Origin: Polytrichum commune
Taxonomy: Eukaryota; Streptophyta; Polytrichopsida; Polytrichales; Polytrichaceae
Length of the DNA stretch: 60,000 bases
NCBI GenBank assembly: GCA_950295325.1
Contig: OX485803.1
Location: 51,973,554-52,033,553 of the forward strand
Direction of reading: 5' to 3'
Shown here: piece by piece, positions 46,500-57,678 of the stretch
Numbering within the stretch: the first letter of the stretch is position 1
Layout: every line of letters starts with the position of its first letter
Translations under genes and position numbers: made by a program
Notes under the pieces: generated by a model
The model's input: only the letters and a program-made list of their open reading frames with translations
The model's database searches: none
Told to the model about the DNA's origin: nothing

Positions 46500-49030
46500 C
46501 ACCCTTAATGTCATGGTGGGGCTTACTACCAATTGCGATTGACAAAATGAGGTTGCCCATTTTTCATCTTGTCTTATAGTTGCCATGTCTTATAGTTGCC
46601 AAGGATGATAAGTTGGTTTAATGACCCTCATATGATGATTTGTTGCACCATAGCAAATAACGTGAGTATGGATATGTGGAGGACGAAACTAACCACACTT
46701 CCCACACAATGAATTAAAGAATTGTGTGTGCTTTACTTGGTTACTTGTCTTATGTGGCTAGAGAGTTTAGGGGTTTTATTGGACTTTAAAAGCACATGTA
46801 TTAGCTAAAATTTGTCCTTGTGAATGTTGGAAGTGATCATGCCAATTGCACACCTCATAGCAGTCTTCTACTTTCTATCATGGTACTTGATGCGAATGGT
46901 CAAAGAACAATTGGAACCAATTTGAGTCACTTCCAATTGAAGAAGGAGCTTAGTCGTAGTTTGGGACAATCTTCATATAGCCTTCAAGTGCCTCGTAGAC
47001 ATAGCTTAGAACATAATACATGCTTGTTTGAATGTGTTAGACTATTCTTTTATACATAATTGAGACATGAGTACCCGAAAAAAAAAGTTCATTATAAGGA
47101 TAAAAGAATCTTGAAGGGCATCTCCCTACAAGGCCTATTTATGAATCACAAAACATGTGGTGGTGTGCACTTGGCGTAAATATCACAAGAGCATGCAAAC
47201 ATTGATCACGGATTTCTCACTTGTATCAATGTCAATCATGATTGCTAGTACAAATGAATTTTTAGCTTGTTTATCCAATGGCCAAATTGCTAGTGGAGCT
47301 AAAGTGTCAAGAATAGGCATGATTAACTTAAATCATGTATGTAAAAATAAATAAAAAGATAAAAGTGGTGTTCCATGCATTGATGTGAATGAAAGATTGT
47401 TCTCCCTTACGATGATCATGTTATACCATAATCCAAGGTTAAAATAATGCCTTCCTTTTGGAAGGTGGGTTCCATTGGGGAATGGGGAGTGTTTATTACT
47501 GTAAGGGATAGTTTGTTATCTTGTATCAATTTGTTTAGGATTAAGTATGTGTACAAGGTTGGTTTGTGGATATTTGATGTGTGTGTTTCATAAATCTTTT
47601 GATGTTTTGTGAAGGTATCTTTAAGTATCTAATTTATTGATTGAATGCTTGTGAATTGGCCCTCTTATGCTTAATGTGATGGTGATAAGGGGGTTCACCT
47701 CCTAGCTTCAGTTCATGAGGGTGTTTATAAAGAGGTAGTGTTCTATGTGTTCATTTCTTGTTCATTTATTATGGCCCTTGTAAGAGATTTATCGTGTCAA
47801 AACGTAAACTTATTATAGTGTGTTGAGTGGTGTTGAGGTCAGTGCCTAGTCAATGATGGTTGGTGTATGTAAAATGCAATTGGTGAGTTTATGTAAAGAA
47901 ACGGTTCAACAACCCAACTTTTAAATGCTAGCACAATCAAAGGGTAACCTCCAATCCTTGGCTTAAGCCAAAAAATATAGCAACAACTATCAACTAGGCA
48001 TGGGGCTCTTCTAGGGTAGAGGGTGCTAATCCCATCCCCATCCAAAGGTGCACCCTATGAGTGCCTCCAATACCATGACCTGAGGACACTTAGAAATGTT
48101 CTTAAGTCCATGGCGCACAACATGGTTGATTTTGGGAGAAAGTGGGGTTGATTTTGAGTGAAGGTCGGGACATAGCTAGGGGCCAAATACTTGTATGTCT
48201 TGTTTGGAGTCTTGCATACAAAAGTTATAAAGGCTTAAATGTTTTTTTCTTAAACTATTTTTTTATTGGATGGATAACGATTTTCATATGGGGTATGTAA
48301 CATGCAAGTTGATGTGTGAACCAGGCTATTTTATTGTGAACGTAAGCCTCTCTTTGAATAGGAACTGGAGGCATGGGGGTACACCAAAAATGGGGGGAGG
48401 TGGGCAAGGATGTTTTCTCTCGAAATGAGTGTTGGTCTAACATCCTCTACTTGTTTTCATAGTTGGGTGATTAACATGCCAATCGATCACAAGAATTAGT
48501 GAAGCATTACATTACGCACCAAGATCCAATTGCAATGACCCTAATGCATGGCATTTGCAACAACTTCTTGGAATTACTATTGAATCCTTTAAGAAGTTCA
48601 TGAAACATATGTTAAGATATTGAATGTAGACATATCCATGACCAACACATTACGTACTATTATCATGTAACCTACACCCCGAAATGGCACACAATGTTGG
48701 TTTTTGAGTATACACACCCTTTTGCATATTCAACTTATCTCAACCTAGAACCAACACTCAATCGACCACTCAAATGAAAGAGCAACCCCCCCTCCCCCCC
48801 CCCCCCCACACACACACTTCATTTGAGTGGTCATAGGTGCCGGTGTTGATGTAAGGTTAATCTACCTTACATTGTGATACGCTATTTGAGCACAAATGCT
48901 TGGGCTTTCAACCCCAATCACCATCATTTCTCCCAAAATATTGGACAATTGTGTAACTAATTCACAAGTACCACTTGCACGTAACTTTTTATGGCCCAAA
49001 ATATAATATTCAATGTCACCGCGGTTACAA
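46500..49030. other. No gene recognised; C7-T-C14 tract
   Basis: AT-rich with short open frames (for example 46820-47059 plus) that show no recognisable domain. A C7-T-C14 tract at 48786-48807 runs into a CA repeat. Confidence 0.45.
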
Positions 49031-49033
49031 AAC

Positions 49034-49421
49034 CACACTAAATATAATATTCAGTGTCACCAATTAGAAAAATGTCTTGCTTGATACTAATTGTAAACCG
49101 CCGTATATCGTCACCAACACTATTTGTCGTTCCTTGTAATTTTTAATTTTTTTTTGGGGGGGGGATTTATAGGTTTATAGTGTTGCAATTACAGCCACTT
49201 ACCAAGTGATTATTCATCCAAATTTCAATCACCCATGACAATATATTCACCACAAGTTGGTGTGAAGAGAAGGTAGGGTTTGGGCCAACGAACGGATGAA
49301 CTCATCCATCATCCATGACACTATATTTGTTCACTTATTCATCGGAGAAGAGTTCATCCGAGAAGTTACCATAGTGACATCAAATACCCTATGACACTAA
49401 ATACTATCGTATTTAATGTAC
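49034..49421. mobile_element. CACTAAATA-ended MITE, diverged
   Basis: The left end ACACTAAATATAATATTCAG-TGTCA (49034 onward) is inverted at the right end, 49393-49420 (TGACACTAAATAC...GTATTTAATGT). A partial direct copy of the left end stands just before it (ATATAATATTCAATGTCACC). It contains G9 at 49156-49164. No clear target duplication. Confidence 0.5.
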
Positions 49422-49787
49422 TCTACGACTTATGTAAGTTACAAAGGTGGTGACAATTCCAAACATGAGTACGGTAACACACAATCCGGAAGGGAAGACC
49501 CCCACCGGAAAAGCAAGCAAAGTGGATGTGAACAAACCCATGGTAACCAACCAATGCGCCCCTTTTCTCTAGCCATGTTAGGTGTCTTGGCCCTTACGAT
49601 TAACCCTCCCGGACGTGCTGATGTGGACATCCGCCACGTAGGCAAGATACTCACACGTTTGCCACCTGTCTGCCACCCGTTTTCCCATTGCACAAGGACC
49701 CCTCTCTTTCTCTCTCTATGTGAGATTAGGGGTGGGATTTTGGGTGGTTTGACCAAGAATTGAATATAATTTACTCCAATTACTACT

Positions 49788-50110
49788 ACACTAATTGATA
49801 TTTAGTGTTTGATACACTAAATACGAACACATACACTAAATGGCAATAACCCTATGAAAGTAAGTAACATTGATTGTAAACTCAACCACTAAGTATCAAC
49901 TATGGTAATATGTGGAAGTTAAATGTTTGAATTTAATGTTAGTAAGGATGTGAAAAAAATGATATAACAAGGGAGGTGGCATTAAGGAAGGTAGCAACAC
50001 ATTTGTGTCTAACGATAATTGTCAAGGAATTGGAAATGAGTGTTGAGCAAGGTAGGGTGATAACAACACTACATATAATCAAACACTGAACATCCTATTT
50101 AGTGTAGTAA
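49788..50110. mobile_element. CACTAAATA-ended MITE, full copy
   Basis: The left end TACTACACTAATTGATATTT-AGTGTTTGAT is matched by the inverted right end ATCAAACACTGAACATCC-TATTTAGTGTAGTA, so the terminal inverted repeats are about 30 bases. The interior aligns with the nested element at 28696-28985. TA precedes and follows the CACTAA core. No coding capacity. Confidence 0.72.
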
Positions 50111-52690
50111 AATAGAAGTGTGAGTTTATGGAAATAACTCTTAAATGATGTGTTGTAGTTGGGAGACGAATTGGATGATGATTCATGGGGTTGCCACATG
50201 CAGCTCGAAAATCAATCCAAAACAAGGACGAATTAAAGCTCCATTGTTGTGGGCACATCTATGGGTTCAAAGTCTTTTACTTTTGCTCGCGAAACTTGCA
50301 AGCTTCAACTTGAGCTCGTTCTATGCGTGATTGGTCTTTAAGAAAGGAAATTATTATTGTGATGTCCATGTATAGTATAAGCAAGTGGATGAGATTGCTA
50401 ACGTAACGTCGTGCAATACACTTTGGTTAGCTTAAACCTCCGAATGGGCATCTGATAACTACACTCAATAGTCCGACGATTGTGGGCTATAGTAAATTTT
50501 TCTAGAGTCCACCCTAATTCTCACAATGAGGATGAATGTGGGCCACATTAGTTTTCAACTCACTCTAGATTTATAGTAAAATAATAGTGTGGGTGATTAT
50601 TTTAATTTGAGTTACTTTTGTCTTATAACTACAATTCAATGTTTTCATTGGAAGCCTTTATCAAGACTTAAAGGACGATCCATGGTCAGAAGTTTATGAA
50701 CAAATCCGCCCACAAATTTGAAACAACCAAATAGTCCAAATTTTGAAAACATATCCAGATTTACTTGGATACGACATTCATCCCAACTCATTGTAGTTCA
50801 TACGCTTTTGGTATATTATGCATCCTAACATTTTATGATGAAAAAATGTCATGGATGATTGAGATTTGGGTGAAATTCCATGTAGGAAGAGACAAGATAA
50901 TGACATTTTAAATCTATTACCCAAATTTTTTAATTTTTTTTCGAGGAATGATAAATGATGATCTAGTCTTTGTGACACTACATGAGCCGGTTCACAATTA
51001 GTATCAAGCAATACAAATACAATTGGCAACACTAAATAACATATTTAGTGTAGTTGCCGTGTCCAATGAAGTTAGTGGGTGCGCTATCCGGTAGGTGGAG
51101 GTGTAAGTTCTTATTCTAATGATGGGGTCACCCAAAGGGAAACATTTGGAGAAAGGTGGCCGGCGAGGCTGACCTAACCTATCATTCTTTACCCCCCCGC
51201 CCGCCCGCCCGTAAATGCCAAAAAGCACCACTCCATGGCACTCAAAAATTTGTATGCGTGCGGGGTTCTTTAATCTACTCGAAGGTGTGGTCCAAAGTTA
51301 CTATAGGAGTGCAATCGTTATTGCACGGGATTAGTGGGCCTCACTCACTTTGTTGGAATTTCACAATTGCAATTGAAAGAAGAAGAAGAAATTGCTTGTG
51401 TATTGAGATTTGAACTATTACACATTGTATAACCAATGACAGGAGAATGAATGACGGGTTGCGATAGCAGTTGTTCACATATTCAAGCCGTTCATGCGGC
51501 ATGACTAGGGCAACCTGGTGAACCGATGTCTCCATGGATCTCCCAGTAGCTTTCCTTATGTCCAGTGACACAGTGAGGGACACAAGATTAGATTTTGCTA
51601 ATTAGCAAAGTTTTAGGTTGTTGGTTTGGTAACTTTTTGTTCGTGTGTTTGTTCCGCTCTCGCACGAGAATTGTAGTTTTTTTGATAAGTGTGACTGAAT
51701 GATGTGGACTCTACCCACATTTTAAATGTTGTGGGCATCGGAAGGGGGGGATTTTGAGGTGGGTTGAGCGCACCTTTCAATGAAGTCGTTTCCATGGATG
51801 AGGAAGAATTTTGGAGGTGACTATTTGATGTAACCATTTGCATTGAATGCCCCGCCATCCCACCCAAAAGACCAAATCTTGGCACACGATACACAAGGGT
51901 GAAGTCACCTCGATACAAAGGGCAAGAAAGGAAGGGCCGGGTGAGTGGTTTTGCAAACACGAGATAATGACGTGCAAAAACATCAATCATGTATACTCCG
52001 TAAGCGGACGGGAGGCGACACTTTTTTGGACATGTTGCGTGGAGCTTAGGGTTTGGGCTCGATGCCCTTGCTTATACAACATAGTCAAGTTGCATTAAAA
52101 ACAAGATTAGTGAACACTTAGCGGTGTTTTAGTTCATACACTATGCTAACCCTCGATAGATTGGAAGCTTGGGAAGCTGCTTTACGGTGAAGCAAAGGCG
52201 TAGAGTATGGCTTTCGAGACCACAACACGTGAACAATTTTCAGGTTATGAAGAAGTCTTAGATCATCAAATGGCAACTCGATCAAAAAGTGTCTTGTGGA
52301 GGTCATTACTGTCAAGGAATTGAATAGGTTTGAAGTGTAGAGCTTGATATCCTCCTCAATCGCTAATTTTCCAATACCATACTATAATGGCAGCTCCAAT
52401 GCTGCTTTATTTGTTTGTTTTTGGAAGCGGCAATGCCATATGTTGAACTATGGAATGGAGCTTATAAGAATTTTGAAGTGGCCGAAAAAAAAATCAAGAT
52501 AAAAAATTGTGGTTCAACGTGTAAAGTGTTGGAGTTGGCATGGTGTTATGATGACTTGTTGGAATAGGCTCTTAAACTCCAACCCCGTGTCGTTGTCTTT
52601 CTATAAGGTTAAACTTAGAAACTTGACATAATATCCACGTAAAAATGCACACCCATTGCTATTCATGGTAAGCACACATGTAATTGTTGT
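50111..52690. other. No gene; solo palindrome at 51025-51057
   Basis: Open frames at 51156-51413, 51613-51990 and others carry no recognised motif and conflict between strands. The 21-bp palindrome CACTAAATA-ACA-TATTTAGTG at 51030-51050 is extended by GGCAA/TTGCC arms to about 33 bases. Confidence 0.5.
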
Positions 52691-52695
52691 TCTAA

Positions 52696-53201
52696 GGGCC
52701 ACTTCACACACACGAGACTGAGAGCCCATGACCAGTACACTTCAAGCACTCTCATTGGTGGAAAAGGCGGAGCCAGTCAAGTTCGCTTCACACTACGCTT
52801 GAGGGACCAACAAAGTATATATGTGAATGCAAGATGGATGTAAAGTCTACATGGATTCTTACATGGCATCAAATGGATCATGTTTCATGGTCATTTGGAT
52901 TATTTTCAAAAACCACTTCTCGGTGGGATGCCTAACACAAAACTAGGAGACCATGGCACTTCAAACGCTCACAACCGTTGGTTTATTCTATTCTATCATG
53001 TGTGAAGACTCCGCATAAATAGAGATTCATTGAAATAGCATTTGGTTGAGGGTCCGGTCACATATGACTTCACACTACACTAGAGGGCATGTGACCATAC
53101 TACATGGTTTGGGAGGTGTCTTGGTATGGCCTTTGGACACTTTCTTTTGGGCTCTCACAACTTCATGGTCATGGCTCTTGGCTTGTGTGTGAAGTGGCGC
53201 C
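52696..53201 (+). mobile_element. Inverted-repeat-ended element, copy 1, 506 bp
   Basis: Ends are GGGCCACTTCACACACACGA and, inverted, GGCGCCACTTCACACACA. The whole length matches 55734-56235 in opposite orientation; shared landmarks include ACTGAGAGCCCAT, AAACCAACGG-type sequence (GTTGGTTTATTCTAT here) and GACTTCACACTACACT. No coding capacity and no readable target duplication; the class is unknown. Confidence 0.72.
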
Positions 53202-53351
53202 AAGTCCCAAGTCACTTGAGGTCAATCCTTGTAATCTCAGCCATTGAGAGCGTGGAAGTTGAAACTTACCACTTCACACGGGTCCCACGTACAACAAGGA
53301 TGCTTACATGGCAATACTTTCTGGAGGGGTTTTGGAGTTGAGGCTTGAGAC

Positions 53352-53402
53352 TTGTGTTGAGAGTTGGGTCGAGCAAAAAGCTATACCCAACTCTCAACAC
53401 AA
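53352..53402. other. Perfect 18-bp stem, 15-nt loop hairpin
   Basis: TTGTGTTGAGAGTTGGGT (53352-53369), a 15-base loop, then the exact complement (53385-53402). The loop itself contains AGC-AAAAA-GCT. No T-run follows, and a bacterial-type terminator is not relevant here. The stem is too short for a typical plant microRNA precursor; a miniature fold-back or a replication-slippage product is as likely. Confidence 0.85.
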
Positions 53403-53596
53403 CTCCCACGAATATGTTGCATAAAATAATCAAGTTCCGACTTTAATGATAATCAACCATATTTCAATGGTTTCTTGAAGCTCAAAAGTTGGGACTTTGC
53501 CTCCATGTTGAGACTTGCTAACATGAGTGGGACTTGAGAGCCCATGTGAATTGAACCTTAGTGTTTGGCAAGACACCGATCCGGCGATCCTTGATA

Positions 53597-53617
53597 CATT
53601 AAGTATTGCATTTAGTG
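53597..53617. repeat. Solo CACTAAATA-type palindrome, diverged
   Basis: CATTAAGTA-TTG-CATTTAGTG, a variant of the 21-bp MITE-end module with three changes, without a partner end nearby. Confidence 0.6.
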
Positions 53618-54280
53618 TCATATGGTAATCTAAGTCACTATGGTTACTTTTCTAATGACTCGTCTCATGAATAAATTTATAAAGACTTAGAACTTAGTGG
53701 GATATGCTTTGCACAGACTTCGCGGAGATGGTGCATTCATCCAAACTTTGAAATATATCATCTATTGGCATTAGTTGCCCCAACTTGCAAATTTCAACTT
53801 TGTGATCATTGACCATTGGTCTCTTCTCATATTTTGTTCCCACACCTTCATTCTAAAATATACCTCTACATCCAGGTGGCCAATTGCTGATGGTAGGTTC
53901 AAATGCCCTTGACATCAAAGGTGGTATGAAAATTCCAAGACCTTTAAAATGCACCCCAGGGCAAGAAGGGGTTGAAACCTCACCCCACTCAACATTGGCA
54001 GGGCCAATGTTGTGTGAATATTCCATTGTAGCCCACGTCTCAATAAGGAGATGTGCATGGATCTAACCAATGCGGTTGTTGCGGCATCTTTCAAATCGAG
54101 TATTGATATCCATTTGATATTTGCCCATGGACCACCTATATATTGTTGCACATTTGTAAATAGACTTGATATCTTGACCAACCATGTATAAAATTCCCAA
54201 TTTTTTTTATCAATACCCTCACCTATTGTTAAGGTAATCATGTCTTAAACACACGTTTTTCCACTTTTCAACCAGTTCTT

Positions 54281-54289
54281 GATATGACT

Positions 54290-54324
<35 letters not shown>
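54281..54324. repeat. (CT)n-(AC)n compound microsatellite
   Basis: A CT run passes directly into about twelve CA units. The 53620-54842 stretch around it contains no recognised gene. Confidence 0.9.
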
Positions 54325-54842
54325 AAGTAGGTTGAATACTGAACCCAAAATGACTAAAACGAATTCAGACACTTAGTCTAATTGCTTTAAAACATGTGTA
54401 ATTTTTATAGACATTCTTAGATCTACACCTACCTACACACCACTCAACTATAGGTGTCTGCTTAAGTTGAGTGACCAAATTAAGCCCGCATACCTTATAT
54501 GCGAAAAGTATATTGAAAATCTCTTGTGGTCCTCTTGAGGGGTATGTGTAGCATTGTGTTGATTATGCATATAGGTCAACCAACAACAGATAGTTACAAG
54601 AGTACAATCAATAAGTTTGGGTCCACATAGCAGATGTTGTTCATATTATGCAAAAATGGCTGCATAAGTATTTACCTACTAAATACACCACATTTCTAGC
54701 ACATGCGAATCATCAACACACAATATATATACCAAGTTTATTATGATGTCATTTGTACATAAGCACTAAAGTTGGAAATGCGTGTGTTGTAGAACCTATG
54801 AAATGCACCAAAAACTTCACTTGATGGAGGAGGTCTAAGCTA

Positions 54843-55621
54843 GATGGGTTTTAAGTGGTTCATTTTCTTGATCAGACCCCTAGATTTGATTGGTATGGGG
54901 TTTGGTGAGGATCAAAGAGAAAATATCATAAAGACACATGTTTAAAAGAGATTGGATCACATTTTCAAATATTAATAACTACTATACACTCAATAGTGAA
55001 CACAATTGGGAGGATCTATATATGCAATTAAGAAATCAACAACATGCACTTTCAGTAATCATATTGAATAAGGGGAGGTCCAGTCCTCAATCATACGTTT
55101 ACATATACTACATCGTAGATTTGCTAATGCTACTCGAGTTTTGTTGCGTAAATCTACCTAGTAGAAGTTGGAGAACATAAAAAACCCAAACCAAATAACA
55201 CCTACATACCTTTTGTCTTAGTGTTGTTTGGACATGTATACTTACATAAGGTAGATGGGTCTTAAGTGACTCATTTTCTTACTTGTACCCCTAGATTTGA
55301 TTGGTATGTGGTTCGGTGACAATCGAAGAGCAAACATCATGAAGACACATTTTTGTAAGAAATTGGACCACATCTTCAAATATTAACAACTACTTCAAAC
55401 TCACTAACAAATACGATTGGGAGGACCTATGTATACAATTCGAAAATTAACAAACATGCACTTCCAATAATCATAACTAAATCATGGGAGGTCCAATTTT
55501 CCAATATGTTCTTGTTGCAGATGTTTCATCGTAGATATGCGAATGCAACATGAGTTTTGTTGTGTAAGTGGTAGAAGTTGGAGAACATGAAGAACAAACA
55601 AAATAACACCCACATACCTTA
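54843..55621 (+). repeat. Tandem duplication of about 370 bp units
   Basis: Two direct, diverged copies, 54843-55213 and 55252-55621, separated by about 38 bases. Shared landmarks are CCCCTAGATTTGATTGGTAT, AAGACACAT, GATTGGGAGGA-CTAT, GGGAGGTCCA and AGAAGTTGGAGAACAT. A partial third copy on the minus strand is at 17830-17975, so the unit is a dispersed repeat that was tandemly inserted or duplicated here. The block lies between the two inverted copies of the 0.5-kb element. Confidence 0.85.
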
Positions 55622-55733
55622 TGTAGCCTCCCACCTTCAACTTTTGAAGTCAATCTTGACAACACAAGAAACACCATCAATAACAAGGGTTAATTGAATG
55701 TAGTATTTTCTTTTGTTGGTGATGTTAATGTTA

Positions 55734-56235
55734 GGGCCACTTCACACACGAGCCAAGAGCTGTGACCATAAAAATTGTGAGCGCCCAATAAAAAGTGTCC
55801 AAAGGCCGTACCAAGACACCTCCAAAATCATGTATTGTGGTCACATACCCTCAAGTGTAGTGTGAAGTCATATGTGACCCGGTCCTCAACCAAACGCTAT
55901 TTCAATGAATGTCTATTCATACAGGTCCTCACACATGATAATATAGAATAAACCAACGGTTATGAGCGTTTGGAATGCCATAGTCTCCCAATGATTTTGT
56001 GTTAGACCGACCTCCAAGAGGTGGTTTTTGAAAATAGTGCAAGTGGCCATGAACATTATCTATTCGATACCATGTACGAATCCATGTAGACTTTACACCC
56101 ATCTTGCATTCGCCTACTCCGGTGGTCCCTCAAGCGTGGTGTGAAGCGAACTTGGACCGGCTCCACCTTTTCCACCAATGAGAGTGCATTTAAGTGACTG
56201 GTGATGGGCTCTCAGTCTCGTGTGTGAAGCGGCCC
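55734..56235 (-). mobile_element. Inverted-repeat-ended element, copy 2, 502 bp
   Basis: Inverted copy of 52696-53201 with ends GGGCCACTTCACACACGAGC and, on the other side, GGGCCGCTTCACACACGAGA (complement). The two copies differ by scattered substitutions and small indels. No target duplication could be read. Confidence 0.72.
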
Positions 56236-56239
56236 TTGG

Positions 56240-57283
56240 CTTCTAAACCTTGGTTTCACCCTTTCATGGGCTTGCTGTTAGGAGGTCACACTTTGAATAT
56301 CCACTCTTAGCACCCACGTAATTGTGGTGGAGGAATGTTGCTTACAATTTGAGGCATTTGGCCTTATTGTGCCCAATTCTAACCCCACAAACAATGTGGC
56401 CGTTTGATCGAATCGGGAAATGGTTCCTCCAATAGGAGTTGTGAATCATAAAGATTCTCATTTCGAATTTGTAGAAGTTATAAGAATTTAAGTGAAATTC
56501 CTTTCTTTCTTTTTCTTTTTAATGATAACATAGGTTTTCCCAATTGTTAAGCTTTGAATCTAGAACGATGTCTTTGGTTTATGTAGATAGTTCAATCTCA
56601 TTATGATACGTGTCTTTATGATGTCTATTCTTTGATTCCAAGCCTTGCCGTTTACCACTCAAATATAAGTGTCGAATTAACCCTTTCATATTACAGAAAA
56701 CCCCACCTCATGATGTACTCATGCAAGAAACATGGTGTTCCTTTTGAATTACAAATTGCTTTGAGTTCCAGCAACAGATTCATGAAAGTTTCATGTGATT
56801 TGACCTTGAATATAAGGCAAATGATTACTGATGCGTGCTTGGAGCTCGTAGAAAGTCATTGAGGTTGGAGTGTGAAAACAAGCTTTGTTGCCCATGGTTA
56901 TTGTAAACATATTTACAAATTTATCATAACATTATTCAGATTCATCACAGTGTTATGTGGGACTGATAATATTTCACAAAATATTCTCAAATATTTTCCA
57001 CATTCAAACTAAAGATTGCCTTTCAAAATACGCTCTCATTGGTAATCACAAAATAATACAGAGATGATACATTATAGATAATCAAATTAAGTTAGAATTG
57101 AATCACATGTCAATGAGGTCCCACATCATTTAACTTAAATAGCACATGCTTCATAATTAAGTGGATTGAATGTGGTTATATATAAAGTGCACCACATTAA
57201 CAAACATCACACTAATATGCCACTTGGGCGGCTAGCATAGTCCCCCCCTCTTTTACTTGGATAACCACAAGAATCACCTCTAA
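56240..57283. other. No gene; partial fold-back copy
   Basis: 56930-57001 is a diverged arm-plus-centre copy of the fold-back element at 32593-32717. The frame at 56632-56862 has no recognised motif. Confidence 0.5.
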
Positions 57284-57343
57284 CGAGGGACACTAGCGCT
57301 TGTCCCTCGTGAACCTTGCTAAGTGAACCCGCTTCAGGTTCAC
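57284..57343. other. Two adjacent perfect hairpins
   Basis: CGAGGGACA (57284-57292), an 8-base loop, TGTCCCTCG (57301-57309); then GTGAACC (57323-57329), a 7-base loop, GGTTCAC (57337-57343). Both stems are perfect and lie about 30 bases before a long CT microsatellite. Function unknown. Confidence 0.75.
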
Positions 57344-57370
57344 ATATGAGCTAGCGGTGATAATCAAGGT

Positions 57371-57373
<3 letters not shown>

Positions 57374-57422
<49 letters not shown>
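57374..57422. repeat. (CT)n microsatellite, about 24 units
   Basis: Uninterrupted CT run of about 49 bases, the longest dinucleotide array in the window. Confidence 0.97.
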
Positions 57423-57425
<3 letters not shown>

Positions 57426-57448
57426 TAATAGTGCCTTATTTATAAAAA

Positions 57449-57678
57449 CACTACACTAAATATGATATTTAGTGTGACTTACTGTTCGGAGGTACATGTT
57501 CCTATATATTCTTACTATTAATGTACTTTCTAACCAAGTAAAGATGTTAATGTTCTATAGTGTCCAAACAACAAATTCGACCATGGTTGGTAAAAAAAAT
57601 TGAGATGCATAGTGAACAATTATAGCATTGTGTAATTCCAAATAGTAAGTCACACTAAATATTATATTTGGTGTAGTG
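57449..57678. mobile_element. MITE with palindromic ends, copy 2
   Basis: The left end CACTACACTAAATATGATAT-TTAGTGTGACTTACTGTTCGGA and its inverted right end ending TTTGGTGTAGTG give terminal inverted repeats of 42 bases. The core palindrome CACTAAATA-TGA-TATTTAGTG is at 57454-57474. If the target is TA, the element is 57454-57673; if CACTACAC belongs to it, 57449-57678. It is an opposite-orientation copy of 8922-9138. No coding capacity. Confidence 0.78.

Noticed and set aside
49416-49763. Coding gene with frames on both strands
   Set aside because: Neither the plus frame (115 codons) nor the overlapping minus frame (105 codons) carries a recognised motif, and the plus one begins in a MITE end.
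51613-51990. 125-codon gene on the minus strand
   Set aside because: The longest open frame in the window, but without recognisable domains and overlapped by other frames. Retained only as unassigned sequence.
53352-53402. MicroRNA precursor
   Set aside because: The stem is only 18 bp, without the longer imperfect helix typical of plant precursors.
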